From the NCBI GenBank assembly GCA_964484195.1, contig CAZAER010000001.1, forward strand, positions 1-64,000: 64,000 bases of DNA. Direction: 5' to 3'. The translations under genes were made by a program, and so were the position numbers. Below are positions 53,110-60,188 of this stretch, piece by piece. Source of the DNA: JALHOP01 sp964484195. GTDB lineage: Bacteria > Myxococcota > XYA12-FULL-58-9 > JALHOP01. Position 1 is the first letter of the stretch. Each line of letters begins with the position of its first letter. The notes under the pieces are model-generated. The model worked only from the letters and a program-made list of their open reading frames with translations. It searched no databases and was not told the origin of the DNA.

Positions 53110-53556
53110 ATGCGAACCGTCGTGTGTGTTGCGGCGTTGTGCGTGATGGCCGGGTGCGGCGCTCAAGAACCCGACTTCTCGGAGCTGTACGCGGGGCCGC
53201 GCGGCGTGCGGTTCAACGACTACTCCGACAAGCTCGTGTACGAGTCGGCGACGTGGCTCGTGACCGACGCGCTTCTTCGCGTGTACGACGCGCCGCCGTT
53301 CGACGACCTGGTCGTCGTGGTCGGTGATGGTGACGTCGGCGACTATCGCGACGGCTTCATCGAGGTCGGCGGGCGCGATGCGTGCGAACGCTTCGTGAGC
53401 TTCGCGCACAATGCGGCGCACCTGACGCGCGAGCTTGTCGAAGGTGACCCGGACGCGGGGCACACCGATACGCGACTCTTCGGTGAGCCCGACAGCGTCG
53501 AGAACGCACCGCGCAACTTGTTGTGCCCCGACCCACGGTACGAGCCGAAGGACTAG
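53110..53556 (+). CDS. Small lipoprotein of the element
   Basis: 148 residues with leader and lipobox VMAGC (Cys ~16). The mature part is acidic, with Tyr/Asp-rich segments (GVRFNDYSDKLVYES). A prophage-borne lipoprotein could block superinfection or modify the envelope; no homologue was recognised. Its stop and that of the small membrane protein on the other strand share CTAG. Confidence 0.65.
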   Translation: MRTVVCVAALCVMAGCGAQEPDFSELYAGPRGVRFNDYSDKLVYESATWLVTDALLRVYDAPPFDDLVVVVGDGDVGDYRDGFIEVGGRDACERFVSFAHNAAHLTRELVEGDPDAGHTDTRLFGEPDSVENAPRNLLCPDPRYEPKD

Positions 53557-53735
53557 TCGACGCTTCGCTTCGCGGTCCACATCGCCACCGCTACAGCGAC
53601 GACCATTCCGACGACGATGCTCGGAGTGAGCGCGCGTTCGTCCACCCAATCGGCGCTTATCCCGATGACGGTCAGCACGGGGAGCACGATGCCAGCGACG
53701 AAGCCTACGGTCCCGCTGCGCAACGGGCGGCGCAC
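53553..53735 (-). CDS. Small two-helix membrane protein, possible holin-like
   Basis: 60 residues with two hydrophobic segments (GFVAGIVLPVLTVIGIS; IVVGMVVAVAVAM) and charged ends. A GTG start overlaps the recombinase stop by one base, so it is translated with that gene. Size and topology fit class II holins, but there is no lysis gene beside it; membrane stress or immunity roles are equally possible. Confidence 0.4.
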   Translation of the reverse strand: MRRPLRSGTVGFVAGIVLPVLTVIGISADWVDERALTPSIVVGMVVAVAVAMWTAKRSVD

Positions 53736-54409
53736 TAGGCGACCTCGTTGGCGCTCGACGCCAAGATGCGACGCACCATCCCGCGCGTCACGCCGAGCCG
53801 ACGAGCAATGCCCGCCTGACTCATGCGCTCACCAGCAAGGCGCCGCACTTCGGCGACGTGGGCATCACGTGTACGCGGTCGACCGAGCTTCGTTCCCCGG
53901 GCGCGGGCGGCGGCAAGCCCGTCGATCACGCGCGACCTCAAGACATCGCGCTCGAAGTCAGCGAACACCGACAACATGCCGGCGAGTGCCCGGCCGCTTG
54001 GCGTGGTGAGGTCGAGTGCTTCGGTTGCGCTCGCGAACGCCACGCCGATATGTCGAAGGTCGTCGATGGTGGTGACGAGGTCGGCCACGCTGCGACCCCA
54101 TCGATCCAAACGAAGCACCGCAATCACGTCGACCTTCCGTCGGCGGGCGGCGGCGAGAAGTTCTTCGCGCTTGGGGCGGTGGGCGGCACCCGAGCCAACT
54201 TCGGCGACGCGCATGGTGACGACCCATCCGCGCTTGGCGGCGTAGTCTTCTAGAGCGGACATCTGTGCGGGGAGCGTCTGTTGCTCGGCGGTCGACACAC
54301 GGCAGTAGAGCGCCGCCCGTAGTGGCGAACCGGTGTGATCGAAAACCTTCGGTGGGGTGGGGGTTCGCGAGCGCGTCTTTACGCGGGTTTGCCGACGTCG
54401 TGTTGCCAT
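53735..54409 (-). CDS. Serine recombinase (resolvase/invertase family)
   Basis: 224 residues. Catalytic domain with LYCRVSTAEQ (nucleophile Ser39), LRLDRWGRSVADLV and GRALAGMLSVFADFERDVLRSR, then a C-terminal helix-turn-helix (MSQAGIARRLGVTRGMVRRIL), as in Tn3-type resolvases and DNA invertases. An Arg/Thr/Pro-rich N-terminal extension of ~25 residues is unusual. It may resolve element dimers or invert a segment; no invertible repeat pair was seen near the tail-fibre gene. Confidence 0.85.
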   Translation of the reverse strand: MATRRRQTRVKTRSRTPTPPKVFDHTGSPLRAALYCRVSTAEQQTLPAQMSALEDYAAKRGWVVTMRVAEVGSGAAHRPKREELLAAARRRKVDVIAVLRLDRWGRSVADLVTTIDDLRHIGVAFASATEALDLTTPSGRALAGMLSVFADFERDVLRSRVIDGLAAARARGTKLGRPRTRDAHVAEVRRLAGERMSQAGIARRLGVTRGMVRRILASSANEVA

Positions 54410-54711
54410 GATCGAAATCTAAAGTTTTCGGTCACGCTTTACAATGGTCACGGGGCCGCGAAAGCGGACGATTGAACGAAGCGAGAAGGTGACTTTTCAC
54501 GCCAACAACTTCGCGACGAGAAGCGCACGCATTCAACGATCCGCGTGGTTCTGACGCGTAATCCGACCGTTGGGCGACACGTCTCTTCTTGGGGGAAAGC
54601 CTGCCGGGCGAATGAAAATACACTGAATATATTTACGACGCGGGCCCGTGATGACGCGGTTTTGCGCGACTCGGCGGCGGAAGCGCGAAATCGACCACGG
54701 CGGCGAAAAGT

Positions 54712-54802
54712 GGTTCTGGCAACGATCCGCCAGAACCGATCTCAGAACCGTTCTGGGATCGGTTCTAACCCCCGTTCTGACGCGGTAGAACCACTCAGAA
54801 CG
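54712..54802. promoter_or_regulatory. Palindrome/iteron array of AGAAC(C) half-sites
   Basis: Eight half-sites (AGAAC or its complement GTTCT) lie in 91 bp in a 513-bp gene-free stretch upstream of the recombinase gene. Nested perfect symmetries: GGTTCTGGC/GCCAGAACC (54712-54737), AGAACCGATC/GATCGGTTCT (54732-54766) around CAGAACCGTTCTG, and CGTTCTGA/TCAGAACG (54773-54802). The rest of the stretch (54410-54711) has an AT-rich segment near 54617-54640. Fits a replication origin or a multi-operator control site. Confidence 0.5.
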
Positions 54803-54828
54803 GGCCGCGCCGCCCACCGGTTCCCGCC

Positions 54829-54867
54829 GTTCCGCCCCCTTATAGGGGCGGGAACGGGAACGGGAAC
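54829..54867. terminator. GC-rich hairpin and triple GGGAAC tandem repeat
   Basis: GTTCCGCCCC and GGGGCGGGAAC pair around CTTATA (one G bulged), and GGGAAC repeats three times in tandem from 54850. It sits ~60 bp after the stop of the XRE regulator gene, so it may end that transcript. It could also belong to the array just to the left. Confidence 0.35.
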
Positions 54868-54922
54868 GGACGATGTTGGGAGAATGGATAGATCAACACC
54901 CCCATCATCATCATGTTGCCCC

Positions 54923-55669
54923 TCAGCGCGTGGTGCGGCGTGCTCGGCGGCGACGTTTGATGCGCGGCACGTCATGCCTCACGAGCCACACGTCGAGAGC
55001 GTCGACCAGTTCGTTCGTCGCATGGCGAAGGGCTGAGCGCATGGTCCCCGCCGTCACGCCATCTTGATCAGGGTTCCCGGTCTCGCGAAGCCAGTCGCTT
55101 GCAACACCGTCACGCCATTCGCTGAACGTCCGGCTCTTACCGGAACGCTTGGCGGTCATCGCGAACGACGCGGCAACGACTTGCACGGGCGTCACTCGCA
55201 GCCTTCGAGCGGCGGCGATCTCGGGAGCGTGACCGGCCGCGATAGCGACACGTTTGAGGTCGGCGCGTGTTGCCTTCGGATACAATGCGCGCGTTTCGGT
55301 CTCGATGGCGCTCGTGTCGTGCGTGACCTTCGAAGGCTTGGCGCGCGGTCGCAACGGTAGACGTCGACGAAGGTCCTTCCCAGACATCAGCGCCGCGCCG
55401 ACGAGCACCGTGTCTTCGTCAGCGGCGACTAGCTCGGCGAGGTCGACGTCGAGAGCCCACAGCACGGCGAGCACGTCCGCGACCGATAGCGCCTTGCCGC
55501 CGCGACCGACGCCTTTGCGAGCAGCGCGTTCGACCGCGATAACGGTCGATTCGGTCCAATCCGCGCCGACGTCGCGAAGCATTGCGGCAAGCTCGCCCTG
55601 GCTTAGGCCGCGCGACACTCGGAGCGCGCGAAGACCTCGCGCGAGCACCTGATCAAGCGGGAGCGCCAT
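54923..55669 (-). CDS. XRE-family helix-turn-helix regulator, candidate repressor
   Basis: 248 residues from ATG 55669 (TTG 55687 possible). The N-terminal ~75 residues contain a helix-turn-helix (RALRVSRGLSQGELAAMLRDVGADWTES split by an insert). A long basic helical part follows, with a second helix-turn-helix-like stretch (EIAAARRLRVTPVQVVAASFA) and an Arg-rich end (KRRRRARRTTR). It is divergent from the small XRE gene across 115 bp, the layout of phage lysogeny switches. It lacks a visible peptidase (LexA/CI) domain. Confidence 0.65.
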   Translation of the reverse strand: MALPLDQVLARGLRALRVSRGLSQGELAAMLRDVGADWTESTVIAVERAARKGVGRGGKALSVADVLAVLWALDVDLAELVAADEDTVLVGAALMSGKDLRRRLPLRPRAKPSKVTHDTSAIETETRALYPKATRADLKRVAIAAGHAPEIAAARRLRVTPVQVVAASFAMTAKRSGKSRTFSEWRDGVASDWLRETGNPDQDGVTAGTMRSALRHATNELVDALDVWLVRHDVPRIKRRRRARRTTR

Positions 55670-55784
55670 CGCGGCCAACAAGTACAACGGTTTTTAACGC
55701 TGCACAACGCGTCAGATTGACAAAGAAAAAATCGTTGTCGCCGTCGTTGACTGCGTCCGTTGTGTTCAAGCACCGTTTGAGCAC
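55670..55784. promoter_or_regulatory. Divergent operator/promoter region of the XRE pair
   Basis: 115 bp between divergent regulator genes with five CGTTG/CAACG half-sites: two read ACAACG on the left half and three read CGTTGT, CGTTGA, CGTTGT on the right half. A TTGACA at 55717-55722 could be a -35 for the plus-strand gene. The mirrored half-sites suggest operators for the XRE proteins. No clear -10 element was identified. Confidence 0.4.
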
Positions 55785-56015
55785 ATGGCAATCGACAGGT
55801 CGACAAAATCGCCGCTTCGACGCACCCGTGAGGGGCGTGGCTTCTCGCTATCCGAGCTTGGCGACCTGTGCGGTTTGACGCCCGCCGCGTTGTCGCGCAT
55901 CGAGCGCGGGAGCCGTCGACCACTTCCGAAGACCAAGGTTCGGATCGCCCGCGCACTTGGTGTTCGCGTCTCGAAACTCTTTTCAAATAAGCAGCAAGAT
56001 GCGAAGCGCGCATAG
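55785..56015 (+). CDS. Small XRE-family Cro/CI-like regulator
   Basis: 76 residues with a complete XRE helix-turn-helix (LRRTREGRGFSLSELGDLCG, TPAALSRIERGSRRPL) at ~10-60. GAG is close to the ATG. It is the first gene of the rightward replication-packaging run and probably the Cro-like side of the switch. Confidence 0.8.
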   Translation: MAIDRSTKSPLRRTREGRGFSLSELGDLCGLTPAALSRIERGSRRPLPKTKVRIARALGVRVSKLFSNKQQDAKRA

Positions 56016-56667
56016 GCCGAAGCGCGGCGCGCGCAATAGCGGACGCGGCGAGCCCATTGAGGTCACGCGTGCATACGCGCACCTTGAGCCGCGCGGCATT
56101 GTAGGTCACACGCTCGAAGAGCTGTGCATCACCGCGTGTAGCGAGTCGATGACCGCAAGGCTCTTCAATCAAGCCGTCACGTCCCTGTGCTTCCAATACC
56201 TGACGATCCATCGCGAGCTACGCGAGATCCTGACCTACCGCTGGCGCTTCACCGCCGACATCCGGGGCAGCTTCGGTGCGGTGAGCACGCGCCGTTTCAC
56301 GCAAATGAAGGGCGCAATTCCCGCCGCGTACTTCGCCGCGTCGATCGATTGGCCGCACGTCATCGCGCGCAACGCCGCACTGCTGATTACCGAGGGGGAA
56401 GCGAAGGCCATCGCGACGTGTCTCGTCGGGGTGCCGACAATCGCGCTCGGTGGCGTCGACAACTTCCGGTCGCGTGCGCGCGGTTGGGATCTGTTGCCCG
56501 AGCTTGAAAAGATCCCGTGGCGCAATCGCCGCGTCTTCATCGTGTTCGATAGCGACGCGGCGACGAACCCCAACGTCCGCGCCGCCGAACGAACCCTCGC
56601 GAACGAACTTTCGTGGCGCGGTGCGCGCGTCGACATCACGCGTCTGCCGGAGCTGACCCATGGCTAA
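55999..56667 (+). CDS. TOPRIM-domain primase-like protein
   Basis: 222 residues from ATG 55999, overlapping the XRE gene by 17 bases; an upstream ATG at 55957 lies deep in that gene. TOPRIM signatures are LLITEGEAKAIATC (Glu132) and VFIVFDSDAATNPN (Asp184, Asp186), as in DnaG-type and DUF3854 phage primase proteins. No zinc finger or PriCT domain is visible. Coupled to the ATPase gene by an eight-base overlap, it suggests a primase-helicase pair for replication of the element. Confidence 0.75.
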   Translation: MRSAHRPKRGARNSGRGEPIEVTRAYAHLEPRGIVGHTLEELCITACSESMTARLFNQAVTSLCFQYLTIHRELREILTYRWRFTADIRGSFGAVSTRRFTQMKGAIPAAYFAASIDWPHVIARNAALLITEGEAKAIATCLVGVPTIALGGVDNFRSRARGWDLLPELEKIPWRNRRVFIVFDSDAATNPNVRAAERTLANELSWRGARVDITRLPELTHG

Positions 56668-57901
56668 GGGGAAGGCGACGAAGAACGAGCTTGGCACTGT
56701 CGCCAAGAACGGCGGTCGTGACGGCGTCGTACACGCGTTGAAAGCGCACTCCACGCGTCATCGTCCATCCGCTCGAAGACCGAAGCCGCCGAAGCTCGAA
56801 GTCGTTCAAGACGAAATCGACATTGAGTCCGCTATGTCTGGCAACGTCATTCGATCGGCCGCTGAGCTTCTTGAAGAGTGGGACCGGCTCGACGGCATGG
56901 TGTTGATTCCGAGCGGCTTGAAGCGGCTCGATGGCTTCGTCGGCGGCGGGTTCCCGGGCTCACAAGTGGCCGCGATCAACGGGCCACCGGGAAGCGGCAA
57001 GAGCGACATGGCGCGCCACATCGTCGCAGCAGCGGCGGCGGGTGGGCACGCTGCGCTGTTCGTCGACCGCGAATCGGGCGCGCGCGTCATCGCGCTGCGA
57101 AACTTGGCCCAACGAGCCGGTTTGTCGACTGAACAGCTCACCGGCCAGGCGCCGATGAGTGCCGCCGACGAACGCGCGTTGAAGAAAGCTCGCGCCGAGT
57201 TTCAAGCGCTCGGTGTCGACTACATCACCGACCCCGGCAACCTCGACGATCTGTTCGCGAAGGTGAAGCAATGGGTCGAAGACAACAGCGAGCCGAAGCC
57301 GCCGATCGTCATTTTCGATTCTGCGCAACGCATGGCCCAAGGATCGACGGAGAACGATCAGCGTTTGCGGGTACAGGCGGTCGCGTACGGCGCCGAACAG
57401 CTTGCTCAAACGACTGGGTGCGCCGTCGTGCTCGTGAGCGAGCAGAAGCGCGGCGCGAGTAAGGGGCCCGGCATGGAAGCGAGCGCCGAGACTCGCGCGC
57501 TCGAATATACCGCGTCGTTGTTGCTGCGCCTTGAACCGTTGACCGATGCGCGCGGCACGCCGTCGCTCACTCGTCGCGTTCACATGCACGTCGACAAGAA
57601 CCGCTTGGGCCCGACCGGCAAGGCGCCGTTCGATCTCGAATTTTACGCGCCTTGGAGTCTTCGCGAGGTCGACAGCACGCGAATCAGCGGCGCCGACAAA
57701 GTCGGCATCGACGAGAAGATTTTCGAGCGCATCCGCGAGCATGGGCCGCAATCGCGCACGCAACTGCGCAAGAAGCTCGGCGTCAGCACCACCGTCGCGG
57801 GTCTTCGTATCGACGCGCTCATCGCGAACGGGATCCTTCGCCGTCGCGACGGCTCTTCGAAGATCGAGCTCGCTCCCGACTCGAAGGGGCCGAAGTTTTG
57901 A
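56660..57901 (+). CDS. RecA/DnaB-like replicative ATPase
   Basis: 413 residues. N-terminal basic leader, then a RecA-fold ATPase: GGGFPGSQVAAINGPPGSGKS (Walker A, Lys114), ALFVDRES, PIVIFDSAQR (Walker B) and CAVVLVSEQKRG, and a C-terminal winged-helix-like part (ERIREHGPQSRTQLRKKLGVS). This resembles RepA/DnaB-type helicases of plasmids and phages (AAA_25 group). It should act on element replication with the TOPRIM protein. Confidence 0.8.
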   Translation: MAKGKATKNELGTVAKNGGRDGVVHALKAHSTRHRPSARRPKPPKLEVVQDEIDIESAMSGNVIRSAAELLEEWDRLDGMVLIPSGLKRLDGFVGGGFPGSQVAAINGPPGSGKSDMARHIVAAAAAGGHAALFVDRESGARVIALRNLAQRAGLSTEQLTGQAPMSAADERALKKARAEFQALGVDYITDPGNLDDLFAKVKQWVEDNSEPKPPIVIFDSAQRMAQGSTENDQRLRVQAVAYGAEQLAQTTGCAVVLVSEQKRGASKGPGMEASAETRALEYTASLLLRLEPLTDARGTPSLTRRVHMHVDKNRLGPTGKAPFDLEFYAPWSLREVDSTRISGADKVGIDEKIFERIREHGPQSRTQLRKKLGVSTTVAGLRIDALIANGILRRRDGSSKIELAPDSKGPKF

Positions 57902-57933
57902 ATCACCGAGCAATGAACCCAACGGAGTACGTA

Positions 57934-58758
57934 ATGCAGACTGCCAAGAGTGAAGCCGACGTTTTCGACGACGCGCGCAAGTCGAACGACGCTCAATACC
58001 AAGCTGCCCGCGCCTACGAGCGCGCCATCGCGCAACATGCGGCCGGCGAGCTAAGTCACGATGAGCTTCAGCGCTATCGACGCGCGCACGAAGCGACCGA
58101 GAAGCTACACACGCAAAAGAGCGCCGTGCTTTCCGCCGCCGTTCGGTCGGCTAGCACCACGCACGCGGCTCTTGCGGCAAAGGTCGACGAGACCGCGCGC
58201 CGCGTCGCGGAAGAACAAGCCGAGTACGCGTCGCTTCAGAGTCACCGACGCGTGACCAAGGCGAAGCGTGACCACTTGGCGGAACAACAACCGCGCGTCG
58301 CGCGCGAGCACATGAACGCGCGCCGTGCCCAGATTGGTGCGGGCATCATCGTCGAGCCCGCAAGCGATCCACGTGTTGCGCTCGAAGCTGAGCTTCGCCG
58401 GCTCGATGACGAGCTTCAGGTCACCGACGCCGCCATCGCCGCGTCGAACGCTGACCACGCGGTCGCGGTGAAGGCGAACGAAGCCGCTGTGCGGGCCTTC
58501 GTCAACGCCATCGAGCGCGGCGCTTGGGAAAAGGCGTGCGACATCGTCAGGCAGCTCGACGGGGTGATCGAAGAGATCGTCGCGTGCCGCCAGTTCGTTA
58601 GCCTAGGCGAGTCGGATGCGACCCGATGGGCAGCGCTTCAACAGGGCGCGCGCTTGGTCGCGACCGATGTCGGGCTTAGGTTCTCGAAGGACCGTCCGGC
58701 CGTTGCCGTGCCGAACCGCGACGCCTTCTTGGCGGCGAAGCTCGCGGGTGCGCGATGA
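57934..58758 (+). CDS. Coiled-coil hypothetical protein
   Basis: 274 residues from ATG 57934, which has GGAG six bases upstream; ATG 57913 would add seven residues. The first two-thirds are a long helical coiled coil (YERAIAQHAAGELSHDELQRYRRAHEA; AALAAKVDETARRVAEEQAEY), the remainder globular. No family recognised. It precedes a chain of small ATGA-coupled genes that leads to the terminase. Confidence 0.65.
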   Translation: MQTAKSEADVFDDARKSNDAQYQAARAYERAIAQHAAGELSHDELQRYRRAHEATEKLHTQKSAVLSAAVRSASTTHAALAAKVDETARRVAEEQAEYASLQSHRRVTKAKRDHLAEQQPRVAREHMNARRAQIGAGIIVEPASDPRVALEAELRRLDDELQVTDAAIAASNADHAVAVKANEAAVRAFVNAIERGAWEKACDIVRQLDGVIEEIVACRQFVSLGESDATRWAALQQGARLVATDVGLRFSKDRPAVAVPNRDAFLAAKLAGAR

Positions 58759-59081
58759 AGCACGCACTCGGTGTCGGCATGCGACGCGGCGAGGTTGCGA
58801 CGTGCAACGACGTCCGGACGACAGACTTGGTCGCCGACTTCGTCGGGCGTTGCCGCGCCATCTTCGGCGACCGCGTTCGCGAGCTGCCGGATCACAGCAT
58901 GGCTTGGGATGTCGGCAGCGAGTTCGCTTGGGTGCAACTCATGGGACCGGCGACCGTCGCCGCCGAGCCGTCCGTTCGCATTCAGTTTCTAGAGCCCGCC
59001 GCGCTCAAGGCAACCACTCGCACCATCCCCGTCGCGCGGCTCGACGAGTTTCTTCGGGAGCTAAGCCAGGTGCGGCCATGA
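58755..59081 (+). CDS. Small hypothetical protein
   Basis: 108 residues, ATGA overlap with the previous stop. Mixed alpha/beta (LVADFVGRCRAIFGDRVREL; ATVAAEPSVRIQFLEPAAL). No motif or relative recognised. Confidence 0.6.
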   Translation: MKHALGVGMRRGEVATCNDVRTTDLVADFVGRCRAIFGDRVRELPDHSMAWDVGSEFAWVQLMGPATVAAEPSVRIQFLEPAALKATTRTIPVARLDEFLRELSQVRP

Positions 59082-59257
59082 CCGACGCGGAAGCCCGCGC
59101 CGTCGCGACGAGCGCTCCCATCACCGACACGGTCTTCGCGCCGTGGGCGGTACGAGAGAACGACGTCGCGCGACTCTGTCTTTTGCTGCGGTGGGCACTA
59201 GGCCGCCCGCGCTTCGACGATCCGATCCCCAACACACCTGACCGGAGAGTTTCATGA
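59078..59257 (+). CDS. Small hypothetical protein
   Basis: 59 residues. ATG 59078 overlaps the previous stop in ATGA, and its own stop overlaps the next start in ATGA, so it is a link in a coupled chain. MTDAEARAVATSAPITDTVF then a helix with Cys (ARLCLLLRWALG). Function unknown. Confidence 0.55.
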   Translation: MTDAEARAVATSAPITDTVFAPWAVRENDVARLCLLLRWALGRPRFDDPIPNTPDRRVS

Positions 59258-59544
59258 GCTTCAGAGACGCCATCGAGTACACGCAAGACGAAATCGCCAA
59301 GATGGCCGGCGTCGATCCGGCGACCGTCGCGAAGTTTGCCGCCGAGCGGCGCGCCGACCAGCAAGCCGCCGCGTCGTTGACCGACGACGAGCGCGGGATC
59401 GCGTCGTCGCTCGGGTTGAGCGCAACGGAGTTTGTCGGGCTCCGCGACAAGCTGAAGCCTGAAGAGCGTCGCGTCATGACCACGCGCCATCACGCACGGC
59501 TGACGCTCGCGCTCGGTACTGACCAGCGACGGGGCCGCTCATGA
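59254..59544 (+). CDS. Small protein similar to phage protease/scaffold C-termini
   Basis: 96 residues, ATGA-coupled on both sides. SLTDDERGIASSLGLSATEF resembles the end of Mu-like phage I protein (protease/scaffold; LTxEExxVAxxLGLSxEEF). Only this short helical segment is present; the protease domain itself is missing. It may be a leftover or a dedicated scaffold-like modifier. Confidence 0.45.
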   Translation: MSFRDAIEYTQDEIAKMAGVDPATVAKFAAERRADQQAAASLTDDERGIASSLGLSATEFVGLRDKLKPEERRVMTTRHHARLTLALGTDQRRGRS

Positions 59545-60185
59545 GCACTTCCAAGAAGCGCGCGGGTGGGCGAGGTCGAGAGCGAAGCGTCGTGTTGCGG
59601 GAACCGCGCTCGGACGCCGACGACGAGCCAACGACTGAAACGCCGAAGCGCTCGACGGTCGCACGTATTACGCGTCAGGCTCGCGTCGCGGCCGGCCGAC
59701 CGACGGTCATGAAGCCGAAGCTCGTGAAGCGCATCATTGCCGACGTGATGATCGGGTTGAGCTTAGAAGCGGCGTCGCACCGTCAGTACGCTCGCGGCTC
59801 TACTGTGAGGGGTTGGCTACAACGCGGGGAAGCGGCGGCCGACGCGCGGGCCCGTGGCGACGTCGTCGAGCCCGACGTCGTCGAGCGCGAGAAACCCTAT
59901 CTCATGTTCGCTTTAGCGGTACGCCGCGCGGAAGCGGATTTCGAGCGATTGATGATCCGCACGTTACGCAAGGCGGCGAAGGGTCGGTACGAAGCGGCGC
60001 TTGCGGTGCTCGAACGCCGCCGTCGCGGATGGGCCAAGTCGACAACGCCGCCAACGTCGACCCCGCCAGCGTCCGCGACGCCGCCCGACAGCTCGCAAGG
60101 TTTGTCGCGCAAGGCGCTCGACACGTTCGCCGAACGCGTGGGGCTCAACGCGAACGATGACGACTCGGCGCAGGGAGGTCACTAA
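59541..60185 (+). CDS. Terminase small subunit-like protein
   Basis: 214 residues. A basic N-terminus, then a helix-turn-helix-like part (KRIIADVMIGLSLEAASHRQ ... TVRGWLQRGE) and a helical oligomerisation-type region (KPYLMFALAVRRAEADFERLM), ending in a Ser/Thr/Pro linker. It sits directly before the large-subunit gene and is ATGA-coupled to the gene upstream. TerS selects the DNA to be packaged. Sequence similarity is weak; position gives most support. Confidence 0.6.
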   Translation: MSTSKKRAGGRGRERSVVLREPRSDADDEPTTETPKRSTVARITRQARVAAGRPTVMKPKLVKRIIADVMIGLSLEAASHRQYARGSTVRGWLQRGEAAADARARGDVVEPDVVEREKPYLMFALAVRRAEADFERLMIRTLRKAAKGRYEAALAVLERRRRGWAKSTTPPTSTPPASATPPDSSQGLSRKALDTFAERVGLNANDDDSAQGGH

Positions 60186-60188
60186 GCC

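Noticed and set aside
53041..53649. A 202-codon minus-strand frame opposite the small lipoprotein gene
   Set aside because: The plus-strand lipoprotein has leader and lipobox; the minus frame is Arg/His-rich without features, typical of a GC-rich antisense frame.
46950..54409. An invertible segment for tail-fibre switching by the serine recombinase
   Set aside because: I could not find a pair of inverted recombination sites flanking the fibre gene or an alternative fibre end, so there is no evidence for inversion.
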